In this document: positions 1-9,000 of the stretch, in pieces
Layout of the letters: every line of letters starts with the position of its first letter
Position numbering within the stretch: position 1 is the first letter of the stretch
DNA from: Rickettsiales bacterium
Lineage (GTDB): Bacteria > Bacteroidota > Bacteroidia > Cytophagales > Cyclobacteriaceae
DNA: 64,000 nucleotides
Reading direction: 5' to 3'
Assembly: GCA_002729235.1 (NCBI GenBank)
Contig: PBTY01000016.1
Span: 1 to 64,000, forward strand
The notes under the pieces: generated by a model
Database searches by the model: none
Seen by the model: the letters and a program-made list of their open reading frames with translations, nothing else
Told to the model about the DNA's origin: nothing
Translations under genes and position numbers: made by a program

Positions 1-164
<164 letters not shown>

Positions 165-193
165 TCAGGCAAAATTAATGCAATAGCGAAGAC

Positions 194-1279
194 ATGCAAA
201 CAAGAAATTCTATCGTTTTTATATTTATTTTGGGTCTTTTTTTAAAATATTTCAATAGTCAAGCTCAAGATAGCCAAATGAAGTTTGGTGCATACCTAGA
301 TTCGTACTTTGCCTTTGACTTCAATAATCCTACCAATATCAGCAGACCTTACGTCACGCAATATGCTCGACACAATGAGTTCAATATCAACCACGCCTGG
401 TTAAAAGCTCAATATGATTCTGAAAAAATCCGTGGAAGCATTGCACTGCAAACAGGTACTTACCCTCAATACAATTATGCAGCGGAACCTGCCTTTGGAC
501 AAATGATTTATGAAGCTTATGCCGGATATAAACTCACCAAAAATGGTTGGTTAGATATTGGCATATTCGGAGGACACTTCGGATATGAAAGTGCATTATC
601 GATTGATAGAGAATTATTATCTCCTGCCTTAGCAACTGAATACACCCCTTACTACCAAACAGGCATCAAATACACTCATGATTTATCTGACAAAACACAA
701 TTCAGAGCAGTCGTGGTTAATGGGTGGCAGAACATACGCGAAACAAATGATGCCAAGTCAATTGGAGTGGCCCTGGATCATCAATTCAATGATTTGATTT
801 TCATCAGTTATGGAAATTATTATGGAGTTGATTTGAGCGCAGGTGGAGATGTCTGGAGATTTCATAACAACGCCATTATTCAAATTACTCCCAGTGAAGA
901 GCTTTCTTTTACTGGCATAGTAGATTTTACACTTCAAGAAAATGCTGCTTATATTTCTGATGAAGATAAGAAACATACAGCATCATTCTACACCTTGATA
1001 AGTAGTTATCAATTCGCAGAAAAATGGAGTGTTAATGGTCGGTATGAACGTGTAATAGATCAAGACCAAGTTTTAATCGTTGTTCCAGTCACGAATTTCA
1101 TCGTTCCTGAAAATGGCTTTGACCAGCATATTATAAGCTTATCACTGAATTTCAATCTAACGGAAAATGCTTCCATGAAATTTGAGCCAAAATGGTATCT
1201 GGGTCCTGGTGCTTATACTGCCAACTCAGAAGGAGCCTTTGTTTTTCAGGCGGGATTCGCAATGCGAATTGGGCAATAA
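194..1279 (+). CDS. Outer-membrane beta-barrel protein, porin-like (bbp2/OmpL-like)
   Basis: A 361-residue protein with an N-terminal signal peptide (hydrophobic residues about 7-20, cleavage near SQAQD). It then has alternating polar/aromatic beta-strand segments and ends in a C-terminal strand, FVFQAGFAMRIGQ. The start GAYLDSYFAFDFNNP, the NHAWLKAQYDSEKIRGSIALQTGTYPQ segment and the repeated amphipathic strands resemble the Bacteroidota 'putative beta-barrel porin-2, OmpL-like' family. It is probably a passive or substrate-selective channel in the outer membrane. It is monocistronic: it is divergent from the aminotransferase and followed by a terminator at 1282. The substrate cannot be deduced from the sequence. 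Confidence 0.7.
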   Translation: MQTRNSIVFIFILGLFLKYFNSQAQDSQMKFGAYLDSYFAFDFNNPTNISRPYVTQYARHNEFNINHAWLKAQYDSEKIRGSIALQTGTYPQYNYAAEPAFGQMIYEAYAGYKLTKNGWLDIGIFGGHFGYESALSIDRELLSPALATEYTPYYQTGIKYTHDLSDKTQFRAVVVNGWQNIRETNDAKSIGVALDHQFNDLIFISYGNYYGVDLSAGGDVWRFHNNAIIQITPSEELSFTGIVDFTLQENAAYISDEDKKHTASFYTLISSYQFAEKWSVNGRYERVIDQDQVLIVVPVTNFIVPENGFDQHIISLSLNFNLTENASMKFEPKWYLGPGAYTANSEGAFVFQAGFAMRIGQ

Positions 1280-1281
1280 AA

Positions 1282-1306
1282 AACCCTGACCAATTTAGCC
1301 AGGGTT
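1282..1306. terminator. Rho-independent terminator between converging porin-like gene and rpoD
   Basis: A 7-bp stem, AACCCTG/CAGGGTT, has an 11-nt loop. Read leftwards the stem runs into TTTTTTATT, a strong terminator for the sigma-factor gene. Read rightwards the T tract is weak (TTCTATATTATT), so it may only partly stop the porin-like transcript. Confidence 0.75.
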
Positions 1307-1330
1307 CTATATTATTAGGAATTTTGAATC

Positions 1331-2203
1331 TTAATTAGCAACAAACTCTTTTAGTCGTCTGTTTTTACCCGGCTCTCTCAATTTCTGAAGTGCCTTCTCT
1401 CTGATTTGTCTTACACGCTCACGAGTAAGTCCCATCGCATCACCGATCTCCTCTAGTGTGTATGGGTTGTCATGACCGATACCGAAGCTCATCATGATTA
1501 CTTCTCTTTCTCTGGCAGTCAATGTAGACAATGCTCTTAAAGTCTCCACTTTCAATGAATCATTGAATACCAACTCACCATCAGTAGGACCGGTCGTTTC
1601 GTTTTCAAGTACGTCAAGCAATGAACCAGACTCATCTTCACCGAAAGGAGCATCCATAGACATTTGCTTTACTTCAGCTCCCAAAGTGTTTCTTACTTCA
1701 CTTGGTTTCATGTCTAGAATGTCAGCCAATTCTTCTTCGGTTGGCTCACGCTCAAACTGCTGCTCTAGTTCTGCATATGCTCTTCTAATTTGGTTGATCG
1801 CACCAGACTTGTTCATTGGAAGACGAACAATTCTAGATTGTTCAGCCAATGCTTGCATGATTGACTGACGAATCCACCATACAGCGTAAGAGATGAATTT
1901 GAAACCTTTGGTTTCATCAAATTTCTTTGCTGCTTTGATCAGACCAAGGTTACCCTCATTGATCAAATCGTTCAATGGTAAACTTCTGTTTTGATATTGC
2001 TTCGCCACAGATACCACGAATCTCAAGTTAGCCTTTACCAACTTCTCCAACGCCAATTCGTCTCCTTCACGGATTCTTTTGGCTAATGTTACCTCCTCAT
2101 CAGGGGTAATCATTGGAACGTTACTCACCTCGGTAAAGTACTTCTCTAGAGTGTGGCTTTCGCGTCGGTTGGTAATGGATTGTGTAATCTTGAGTTGCCG
2201 CAT
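1331..2203 (-). CDS. rpoD: RNA polymerase primary sigma factor (sigma-70, short Bacteroidota type)
   Basis: A 290-residue group 1 sigma factor. Region 1.2 (about 18-55, LEKYFTEVSNVPMITPDEEVTLAKRI) is followed by region 2 with the -10 recognition helix (GLIKAAKKFDETKGFKFISYAVWWIRQSI). Region 3 follows, then region 4 with the helix-turn-helix LEEIGDAMGLTRERVRQIREKALQKLR. The long non-essential N-terminal domain of E. coli RpoD is absent, as is typical for Bacteroidota RpoD/SigA. It directs core RNA polymerase to housekeeping promoters; in this phylum these are TTTG (-33) and TAnnTTTG (-7). A candidate -7 element lies at 2240-2247. The gene appears monocistronic and ends at the hairpin at 1282-1306. 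Confidence 0.96.
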   Translation of the reverse strand: MRQLKITQSITNRRESHTLEKYFTEVSNVPMITPDEEVTLAKRIREGDELALEKLVKANLRFVVSVAKQYQNRSLPLNDLINEGNLGLIKAAKKFDETKGFKFISYAVWWIRQSIMQALAEQSRIVRLPMNKSGAINQIRRAYAELEQQFEREPTEEELADILDMKPSEVRNTLGAEVKQMSMDAPFGEDESGSLLDVLENETTGPTDGELVFNDSLKVETLRALSTLTAREREVIMMSFGIGHDNPYTLEEIGDAMGLTRERVRQIREKALQKLREPGKNRRLKEFVAN

Positions 2204-2239
2204 ATGCTAATCAGTTTCTTTAAATTAATTCCTATGATA

Positions 2240-2247
2240 CAAAATTA
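2240..2247 (-). promoter_or_regulatory. Candidate -7 promoter element of rpoD
   Basis: On the minus strand the octamer reads TAATTTTG, an exact match to the Bacteroidota -7 consensus TAnnTTTG, 36 nt upstream of the rpoD ATG. No TTTG is seen 19-21 nt further upstream, so the -33 element is missing or degenerate. Confidence 0.45.
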
Positions 2248-2359
2248 TTGCTCAATTTCAAGTTGGAATGTTGTCATTTTTTCCTCAGAGAAAACCGCGA
2301 AGTTACGACTAATTCTGATACGAGTCAATTGTCTAATATATTAAATTCCAACTAAAAAG

Positions 2360-2385
2360 AAACCCATTTTATTGTAAATAGGTTT
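2360..2385 (-). terminator. Terminator of the first PadR-permease unit
   Basis: The arms AAACCCATTT and AAATAGGTTT pair over 10 positions with one C-A mismatch and a 6-nt loop. Read leftwards the stem is followed by CTTTTTAG. It lies 67 nt beyond the permease stop codon and upstream of the rpoD promoter, as expected for the end of the 5405-2452 transcript. Confidence 0.55.
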
Positions 2386-2451
2386 CATGTAACCCATTAA
2401 TTTTACTTAATCTCTTGTTGTGATGTTATAAAAACTCGATGGACGGGCAAA

Positions 2452-5079
2452 TTATTCGTATCGGAGGGATTTTACGGGGTTAGAAGTTGCTATCCTCAAA
2501 ATCCGTGCAATCACTGTTGTGAATGAAATGACCAATATGATTGCAATCGAAATAAACACTAAATCGAAACCTAGGTTAATCCGATAAGCAAAGCCAGCTA
2601 GCCAACCACTAAACAACCACCAGGATACAGGTGCTGCCACAATCAAAGCCACTCCTAGCAGTATGATGTAATCCTGAAGCACCAGTCTGGTAATGTGTGC
2701 AAAGGATGCTCCCAAAACTTTTCTGATTCCAATTTCCTTGGTTTTACGCTCTACTGTGAAGTTGATTAACCCAAACAAACCAAATGCTGAGATGATGATG
2801 GACACAATTGATGCAATCAAAATGATTACAGCTCTACTTTCTTCGGCTTTGTAAAATCGACCCAATTGATCATCCAGAAAATTAATCTCGGCAGGGGTCT
2901 CCGGGTCAAAAGTGGCATTGACCTGCTCTATATGCTCCAGAGCCTCTTTGGGATTTTGACCATACCGGATAGTGAAATAGTCTATGGATCGGATGTGATT
3001 GTTCCAACTTGTAACTACCACAGGGCCAATTGGCTGGTACAAGGATTCGTAATGGAAGTCTTCAATTACGCCAATGATCTTCATTTTAACTGAATCTTCT
3101 GATCCAACCACCCATATCTGCTCACCTATTGGTTGCTCAAGATTCAATAGACTTGCGGTTTGATCATTTATTAAAATGCTTAAGCTGTCTGTGTGATCAA
3201 TTCCAGTGAAATTCTCACCATCCTTTAGCCTCATACGATAGGTATCCAGCCAGTTGTGATCGGCCCCGTAGTGGCTCACTTCCACAAACTCATCACTTAG
3301 TGATTTAGCCAGTTTGGCGCGTGGGATATTCTTCCACTCTCCAGGAACTCTACTAGATGTAGAGGCATTAATGACATTCGAATTTTCTTTTATCCCCTGA
3401 ATAATCTGCTTATAACTTCTCCTCGCTTTACCAGAATTAATATCCAAAATGATCAAATTCTCATCATCAAACCCGAGATCTTTTGACTGGATATAATTCA
3501 ACTGACGATAAATAACCATTGATCCTATGATCAGGAAAATTGAAAACGCATATTGAACACCAACGAGTACCTTTCTTAGCACGTCACCTTTCCCAGAGAA
3601 GGCATTTTTCAATATCAACAGAGATCTTTTCAATTTTGAATAATACAGCGCTGGCAATAGTGCGGAAAAAAACCATATCACCAGAACTGTCACTACTTGA
3701 ACCAAAATCAAGTCAGTTGCAATAAGTGACGAAATTGGAAGGTCTTTATTGGCTACATCTAAAAAGAAGGTGAATAAACCGAGCATTAACAACCATGATA
3801 TAGCATAAGCGATGAGTACAGTAAGCAGTGTCTCATAAAAGAGCTGAAAAACCAGGTTGCTGTTTTTTGCCCCGTTGATTTTGCGCATACTTGCCTCCAA
3901 TGTCCTTTTCAGCGCCTGGACAGAAGATAGGTTGACATAATTTAGTGCTGCAATAAAAATGACCAGAAATCCCAGACCAAATACCATGGAAATAAACTCT
4001 CCATTGCTGTATGGAACAGACAATCTTGGATTCATTCCACCCGCTTCCAGACCTTCAGAACCGAGGTGCATCTCTTTTACATTTTGAAAATCAAATCCAA
4101 CAATGGTATTCTCATTGTCAAGGTATTTATCCAGAAATGCATCTTTTAATCCCGCCAGATCAGAAGGATCAGTTCCTTCTTTAAACAATACCCAGGTTTG
4201 TGCAAACCTACCATCCCAGGACTTGATATATCGCTGCCAACCTTCATTGAACCCATCCAAGGTATTCAACACATAGATATTGTTGAATCGATAGGTAGAG
4301 TTCTTGGGAAGCTCTTTCATAATGGCTAACACCTCGACTGTTCCAAACCTTGATTGATCCAGTACTTCACCGACAACATCTATTCGTCCAAAAAGTCTTT
4401 TTGCTAAATCCTCCGTTAAGACAACTCCAACTGATCCTTTGAATTGAGTTAATGGATCTCCTTGAATTATTGGAATGTCCCATATTTTGAAAAAATCACT
4501 AGTCGCCATCGACCATTCCCTGTCAGCGAATCTATTGTCACCTTTAGCGAGCACTTGCGATCCAGTATAGGTAATGTGAGCCGCTTCTTCAATGAAAGGA
4601 AATTCTTCTTTAAGAGCTTCTGCGAATGGGCCCGGGGTGGATAAATATGAATGAATACCATTCTCTTCTTTCACCTTGGTAATTAACCTGTATACCCGAT
4701 CCGTATTTGAATGATAGTCATCAAAACTCTTCTCATCATTGGCATATAGCATAATGAAAAACAGAATAGTAAAGCCCATGGCTAACCCCAGAATATTGAC
4801 GAGGTAGTGGCTAATTTCTTTCCCAAACCGACGGAAATATATCCGGGTGTAATTGCCTAATAAATTCATTGTCCAATTGTTAAGTTTGATTGATCTAATA
4901 TTTATCAATCGGAAAGATTTCAGAACATCCCACCAAACTAATCGTCTGGCTTGTTTAGGCGACTTCTCATGGCGCATTTCAAATAGCTCAATTATGTCAC
5001 CTTCCATTTCTTCCAGGTACTCGTCCTTACAGTACCAGCGCAGAAATTTCAAGGGATATTTGGGAGGTAGTGGCGTCAT
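2452..5079 (-). CDS. Duplicated FtsX/MacB-type ABC transporter permease with N-terminal prefix domain (permease A)
   Basis: An 875-residue membrane protein. Residues 1-60 form a soluble helical prefix (PLKFLRWYCKDEYLEEMEGDIIELFEMR). One transmembrane helix (about 90-112) precedes a MacB-like periplasmic core domain. A first FtsX block of three helices follows (from about residue 365), then a second helix plus periplasmic domain and a second FtsX block with the signature KEIGIRKVLGAS, ending NPVKSLRYE. The first FtsX signature is degenerate (EASMRKINGAKNS). The layout is that of a fused, duplicated permease. Its family is usually linked to export or lipoprotein/antibiotic extrusion driven by a separate ATPase, and no ATPase gene is nearby. 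The start overlaps the PadR stop by 1 nt (TAATG). The substrate is unknown. Confidence 0.9.
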   Translation of the reverse strand: MTPLPPKYPLKFLRWYCKDEYLEEMEGDIIELFEMRHEKSPKQARRLVWWDVLKSFRLINIRSIKLNNWTMNLLGNYTRIYFRRFGKEISHYLVNILGLAMGFTILFFIMLYANDEKSFDDYHSNTDRVYRLITKVKEENGIHSYLSTPGPFAEALKEEFPFIEEAAHITYTGSQVLAKGDNRFADREWSMATSDFFKIWDIPIIQGDPLTQFKGSVGVVLTEDLAKRLFGRIDVVGEVLDQSRFGTVEVLAIMKELPKNSTYRFNNIYVLNTLDGFNEGWQRYIKSWDGRFAQTWVLFKEGTDPSDLAGLKDAFLDKYLDNENTIVGFDFQNVKEMHLGSEGLEAGGMNPRLSVPYSNGEFISMVFGLGFLVIFIAALNYVNLSSVQALKRTLEASMRKINGAKNSNLVFQLFYETLLTVLIAYAISWLLMLGLFTFFLDVANKDLPISSLIATDLILVQVVTVLVIWFFSALLPALYYSKLKRSLLILKNAFSGKGDVLRKVLVGVQYAFSIFLIIGSMVIYRQLNYIQSKDLGFDDENLIILDINSGKARRSYKQIIQGIKENSNVINASTSSRVPGEWKNIPRAKLAKSLSDEFVEVSHYGADHNWLDTYRMRLKDGENFTGIDHTDSLSILINDQTASLLNLEQPIGEQIWVVGSEDSVKMKIIGVIEDFHYESLYQPIGPVVVTSWNNHIRSIDYFTIRYGQNPKEALEHIEQVNATFDPETPAEINFLDDQLGRFYKAEESRAVIILIASIVSIIISAFGLFGLINFTVERKTKEIGIRKVLGASFAHITRLVLQDYIILLGVALIVAAPVSWWLFSGWLAGFAYRINLGFDLVFISIAIILVISFTTVIARILRIATSNPVKSLRYE

Positions 5080-5405
5080 TAGTTAAAGGAAATCTTTGGA
5101 ATCTGCTGATAAATTTCTGTTCTGACTTGATAATGAGTATCCAATGCCTTTTTGCCAGCAGCAGTTATTACATAGAATTTTTTTCTCCTTCCACCTCGGT
5201 CATTGGTAATACCTCCAAATCTTGAAGTAACAAAACCTTTATTTTCCAGTCTTTTTAGGGCCACATGGATAGCACTAACGTTGACCTTTTTATCGAGTTT
5301 AGACTCCAGGTTTTCCAATATAGACACGCCATATGCCTCATCATGCAGTGCTGCCACCATTAACAACACCAATTCTTCAAACTCACCGAGTGACTGTTCC
5401 TTCAT
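5079..5405 (-). CDS. PadR-family transcriptional regulator (PadR-A)
   Basis: A 108-residue winged-helix protein: the N-terminal PadR domain (GEFEELVLLMVAALHDEAYGVSI...HVALKRLENKGFVTSR) has the beta-wing GGRRKKFYVITAAGKKAL. It is a short subfamily II PadR lacking the long C-terminal dimerisation domain. PadR proteins are usually repressors released by a small ligand or by membrane stress. It is the first gene of a two-gene unit with the permease that follows (1-nt overlap). A 54-bp palindrome lies just upstream at 5416-5469 and is its likely own operator. The inducer cannot be inferred. Confidence 0.92.
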   Translation of the reverse strand: MKEQSLGEFEELVLLMVAALHDEAYGVSILENLESKLDKKVNVSAIHVALKRLENKGFVTSRFGGITNDRGGRRKKFYVITAAGKKALDTHYQVRTEIYQQIPKISFN

Positions 5406-5415
5406 CTTTCAATTG

Positions 5416-5469
5416 ATTTACTTAACAAACGTGAATGTAATGCATTAGTTTCACAATTGTTAAGTAAAT
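5416..5469. promoter_or_regulatory. Long palindromic operator upstream of PadR-A
   Basis: The perfect 13-nt inverted arms ATTTACTTAACAA and TTGTTAAGTAAAT lie at 5416-5428 and 5457-5469. Between them a second matched pair, GTGAA/TTCAC (5431-5435/5450-5454), flanks a central TAATGCATTA. The whole is a 54-bp imperfect palindrome, starting 11 bp upstream of the regulator's ATG. Position and dyad symmetry suggest an autoregulatory PadR operator with two half-sites about four helical turns apart. It also lies between the divergent PadR and M20 peptidase genes. Confidence 0.65.
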
Positions 5470-5599
5470 TAAACACTATAATTCCAGCCCCAGGTTTTTA
5501 ATCTCACTCCTGCATATGTAAGTTCGCTGTTGGGCAATGAAAAAATTCGTACTTTGAATTTCTTCCTACTCTTATTCAACAAAACCTAAAAATCTAAAT

Positions 5600-6895
5600 A
5601 TGCGACTCTCATCTCTCTTTTTGGCGTTGTTCTTTTCAACTGGATCAATTGTGTTGAGTCCGAAAGTGAACAAAGATGAAATAGCTAAGGATAAAGACTA
5701 TTTGGTAAACCTTTACGAGTCACTACATCAATCCCCTGAGCTATCGCTGGAGGAGAAAGAGACATCCAAAAGACTTGCAAATGAGTTAAGAAAAGTTGGT
5801 TTTGAAGTGACCGAGAATATTGGCGGATACGGAATTGTTGGAATTCTTAAAAATGGCGAAGGTCCAACCATTCTCTACCGAACCGACATGGATGCCTTAC
5901 CAATGTATGAAAAGACCGGCTTGCCTTATGTAAGCAAAGTTGAGGTACCATACAATGGAGGAACTGTCGGAACTATGCACTCTTGTGGTCATGACATTCA
6001 CATGACCAATTGGGTGGGTACCGCTAGATACATGTCCAGGATCAAGGATCAATGGAAAGGCACATTGATTTTCATTGGGCAACCCGCTGAAGAAATAGGT
6101 GCTGGCGCTCGAGCAATGCTCAACGACGGTCTGTATGAAAAATTCGGAGTACCTGATTATGGAATAGGTCTCCATAGTAGTCCTAGTCTTCCAGCAGGAA
6201 CGGTTGGCCTATCTAGTGGTTTCACTATGGCTAATTCAGAATTCGCGGATATCAAAGTATATGGAATCGGAGCTCATGGAGCAACACCACATATGTCAAT
6301 CGACCCAGTGGTTACCGCTTCCATGATTGTGATGGAACTTCAGACAATCGCCAGTAGAAGTGTAAAACCGATAGATGATGTAGTTGTGACTGTTGGGGCA
6401 ATTAAAGGTGGAACAAAGCACAACATCATTCCCGATGAAGTGACACTGCAATTAACCGTACGTACTTTCTCAGAGGAAGTACGACTGTTGGTGCATCAAA
6501 GAATTGAGGAAATATCAAGAGGAGTTGCCATTGCGGCAGGACTTCCTGAAGACAAATTACCTGAAGTGGTGTTTAGAGAACAATTCACTCCAGCCAACTT
6601 TAATAACCCCGAGCTAATAAAATCCTTGCGTGAATCAGCTGCAAAGGTGATTGATTCGAATAACATCCTGGAAGCAGAGCCTCAAATGGTTGCCGAGGAC
6701 TTTTCTCTCTATGGAAAAACGGATGACAAAGTACCTACTGCTCTATTCTGGCTAGGAACAGTACCTGATCAACGTATTCAATCAGGTGATTTGCCGGGAC
6801 TTCATTCTCCCTTTTATTACCCTGAACCTGGCAAATCTCTGGAAACCGGTGTTGCTGTAGTCAGTCAAGCCATGTTGGATTTATTGAACCAATAA
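5600..6895 (+). CDS. Exported M20-family amidohydrolase/metallopeptidase
   Basis: A 431-residue protein with an N-terminal signal peptide (MRLSSLFLALFFSTGSIVLS). It has the M20D arrangement seen in hippurate, N-acyl-amino-acid and IAA-amino-acid hydrolases. DMDALPM supplies metal-binding and catalytic acids, HSCGHDIHM supplies Cys/His ligands, GQPAEEIGAGA holds the catalytic Glu pair, a lid dimerisation domain spans about 215-330, and MVAEDFSLYG is the C-terminal acidic motif. It probably hydrolyses amide bonds of N-acylated amino acids in the periplasm. It stands alone, divergent from the PadR-A unit and convergent with the DUF6702 gene, whose stop is 3 nt away. Confidence 0.85.
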   Translation: MRLSSLFLALFFSTGSIVLSPKVNKDEIAKDKDYLVNLYESLHQSPELSLEEKETSKRLANELRKVGFEVTENIGGYGIVGILKNGEGPTILYRTDMDALPMYEKTGLPYVSKVEVPYNGGTVGTMHSCGHDIHMTNWVGTARYMSRIKDQWKGTLIFIGQPAEEIGAGARAMLNDGLYEKFGVPDYGIGLHSSPSLPAGTVGLSSGFTMANSEFADIKVYGIGAHGATPHMSIDPVVTASMIVMELQTIASRSVKPIDDVVVTVGAIKGGTKHNIIPDEVTLQLTVRTFSEEVRLLVHQRIEEISRGVAIAAGLPEDKLPEVVFREQFTPANFNNPELIKSLRESAAKVIDSNNILEAEPQMVAEDFSLYGKTDDKVPTALFWLGTVPDQRIQSGDLPGLHSPFYYPEPGKSLETGVAVVSQAMLDLLNQ

Positions 6896-6897
6896 CT

Positions 6898-7335
6898 TTA
6901 AAAGGAGAAGTGACAACTGGGATTTGATTTGTCGAGCTTGAAAAATAGGGATTGTTTACCGTTAACTTTCACCACATTGGTTTGGTCTGGGAATAATTCC
7001 ATGAGATAATCTGCTTTGAGATTCACAAGGCCGTGTTCTTCCGGCATTTCCAGCTTAAACGTAATCCAATAAATTTCACCTTCTTCAGTAACTTCCTGAA
7101 GGCGGAATATTACAGATTCATCATCAGTTTGAAGGTTAATTTTCTTTTGAAAGTATTCTTCAATTGAACTGGAATCATTTCGAATAGCATCATTCAAATC
7201 ATCTATGAAAACCTTTACTTTCATTTCCTGATGGTCGATTTCCAGAACCGAGACATAGATTGCATGATCCTCTACAGACATGGATGATACCAGACGGAGA
7301 ACACAAAGAGAATACGTTAGTAGAGTGAAGTACAT
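6898..7335 (-). CDS. DUF6702-like secreted protein
   Basis: A 145-residue protein with an N-terminal hydrophobic segment (MYFTLLTYSLCVLRLVSS), probably a signal peptide. The rest is beta-rich: HAIYVSVLEIDHQEMKVKVFIDDLNDAIRN near the start and LMELFPDQTNVVKVNGKQSLFFKLDK near the end. The pattern 'H-Y-S-EI ... K-F-DDL-AI' and 'L-DQ-N-V' is that of the Bacteroidota family DUF6702, whose function is unknown to me. It is convergent with the M20 peptidase and has no operon partner. It could be a small periplasmic or cell-surface protein. Confidence 0.6.
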   Translation of the reverse strand: MYFTLLTYSLCVLRLVSSMSVEDHAIYVSVLEIDHQEMKVKVFIDDLNDAIRNDSSSIEEYFQKKINLQTDDESVIFRLQEVTEEGEIYWITFKLEMPEEHGLVNLKADYLMELFPDQTNVVKVNGKQSLFFKLDKSNPSCHFSF

Positions 7336-7471
7336 TTGGCATCAAGTTAAGCATTTGACTATTTTCATTTGATTTCTCAAAGCCAAATAATCTTTTAGCA
7401 GAAGTACTTCATTTTCCTTGTGGATATGGGGAAATAATCCTCCTATGCGAGACGGTGTCTTACATAAAGAC

Positions 7472-7479
7472 TATTTTTG
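7472..7479 (+). promoter_or_regulatory. Candidate -7 element upstream of the 5'-nucleotidase-like gene
   Basis: TATTTTTG matches the phylum's -7 consensus TAnnTTTG and lies 17 nt before the ATG at 7497. This supports the ATG at 7497 as the true start, because the upstream in-frame GTG at 7455 would lie before the transcript begins. Confidence 0.4.
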
Positions 7480-7496
7480 ATAGAAACTTAGCTACA

Positions 7497-8921
7497 ATGA
7501 AAAAACTACTCCTTCTTCTTTCGGTACTGTCATTTCTTTACGCGTGTGACGATAGCAAACCCACCCCTGAAACTCCAACTGAAGATGCAGATACGCTTGC
7601 TATCTATTTCATCAATGACCAACATGGTCAATTAGACAACTTTGCCAAAATCAAGCACATTGTGGATACAGAGAAAGAAACCAATACAAATGTGTTATTG
7701 GTTTGTGCTGGAGATATGTTCTCGGGAAATCCAATTGTAGACCAATACGAGCAAAAAGGATATCCAATGATTGACATCATGAACCGTACAGGGTTTGATA
7801 TAGCCGTCATTGGGAATCATGAGTTTGATTATGGCCCTGACGTCTTAGCCGATAGAATCAATCAAGCAGAGTTTGAATGGGTTTGTGCTAATGTGGCGAT
7901 GCAAGAAAGTGGAGTACCACAACCAAACCCTTATAAAACACTGGAAGTAGGTGATCTCAAGGTCACTTTTCTAGGACTGATAGAAACCTTTGGCAAAGAG
8001 GATGATGTAATCCCTGCAACACACCCATGGCGAGTTGCGGATATGGAGTTTGAAAGACATTTTGACGTGATTGATAACTATCGGAATCTAAAATCAGAAG
8101 AGAGTGCAGACCTATTTATTGCTTTGACACATCTAGGCAGCTCTTTTGACATAGAACTTGCCACTAACGTACCAGAACTGGATGGAGTCATTGGTGGTCA
8201 TTCACATCAGGAAATCAATCAAACTATCAACAGTATGCCCGTTGTTCAAGCGTCATCCTATTTGCAACTATTGGGCCGACTACAATTCATCATTTCAGAG
8301 GGAGAAATCATTTCTCATTCCACTACATTCATTGATTTAGATCTCTATTCAAACTTTGATGAAGATTTAAAAGCTGTTATTGATTCCTATAACGAAGCCC
8401 CTCAATTTGAAGAAGTAATAGGAACGGCCACCAATTACCTGGACAGAACTGAACTTGGGTGTTTCTATACCACTGCTCTAAAAGAGTATTATGATGTGGA
8501 TGCCTCCTTTCAGAATGGTGGAGGAATTCGGTCTGATATCGATGAGGGAGATATTACAACTCTAGAAATCTACAATATGGATCCTTTCAATAATGGAAGC
8601 GTTGTTTTTACCCTCACAGCAAAAGAAATTAGTGACTTCTTTGTTCAAACCAATGCAGGATTGCATGTGTCTGGCATTGAATTCGAGGAGGTAGGTCAAG
8701 AACTGTTGATTCTTAAAGAAAACGGAGAACAATACGCAGACGATGAACTAATAACCATTGGCATCAACGACTACATACCAGCTGTTTACGATGCCTATTT
8801 TCCTCTATCGAAAGCCCAAATTCAAGACCTCACGACTGCTGAATCGATAATCCAATATTTAAAAACTATTAACTCTACTGTAGATGATGATGGCTGTAAC
8901 CGCTATTTTCGATACGATTAG
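7497..8921 (+). CDS. Lipoprotein 5'-nucleotidase / UshA-type metallophosphoesterase
   Basis: The protein has 474 residues with a lipoprotein signal (MKKLLLLLSVLSFLYAC, lipidated Cys17). A calcineurin-like metallophosphatase domain carries FINDQHGQLDN, GDMFSGN, GNHEFDYG and GGHSHQ. The C-terminal 5'-nucleotidase domain has NGGGIRSDIDEGDIT. Enzymes of this family hydrolyse nucleotides, UDP-sugars or 2',3'-cyclic nucleotides outside the cytoplasm. An in-frame GTG at 7455 would add 14 residues in front of the signal peptide, so the ATG at 7497 was chosen. The gene stands alone. Which phosphate ester it uses cannot be told from sequence. Confidence 0.88.
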   Translation: MKKLLLLLSVLSFLYACDDSKPTPETPTEDADTLAIYFINDQHGQLDNFAKIKHIVDTEKETNTNVLLVCAGDMFSGNPIVDQYEQKGYPMIDIMNRTGFDIAVIGNHEFDYGPDVLADRINQAEFEWVCANVAMQESGVPQPNPYKTLEVGDLKVTFLGLIETFGKEDDVIPATHPWRVADMEFERHFDVIDNYRNLKSEESADLFIALTHLGSSFDIELATNVPELDGVIGGHSHQEINQTINSMPVVQASSYLQLLGRLQFIISEGEIISHSTTFIDLDLYSNFDEDLKAVIDSYNEAPQFEEVIGTATNYLDRTELGCFYTTALKEYYDVDASFQNGGGIRSDIDEGDITTLEIYNMDPFNNGSVVFTLTAKEISDFFVQTNAGLHVSGIEFEEVGQELLILKENGEQYADDELITIGINDYIPAVYDAYFPLSKAQIQDLTTAESIIQYLKTINSTVDDDGCNRYFRYD

Positions 8922-9000
8922 ATCGATTATGCTTAAAATTTAGTATTTTCATCAATTATCAAAGCCCCTTTGAGTCAGTAATGACCTGCGCAACCTGCCC

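Noticed and set aside
2402-2409. Copy of the PadR-like core TTACTTAA near the end of permease A
   Set aside because: It is a single isolated 8-mer with no partner half-site and no adjacent promoter, so it is expected by chance in AT-rich DNA.
4467-4661. Small reading frames overlapping the permease and other genes on either strand
   Set aside because: They lie wholly within long conserved genes, lack recognisable domains or start context, and show composition expected of shadow frames.
7455-7496. GTG-initiated extension of the 5'-nucleotidase-like protein
   Set aside because: It places 14 polar residues before a lipoprotein signal peptide that begins at the ATG at 7497, and a -7 element lies inside the extension.
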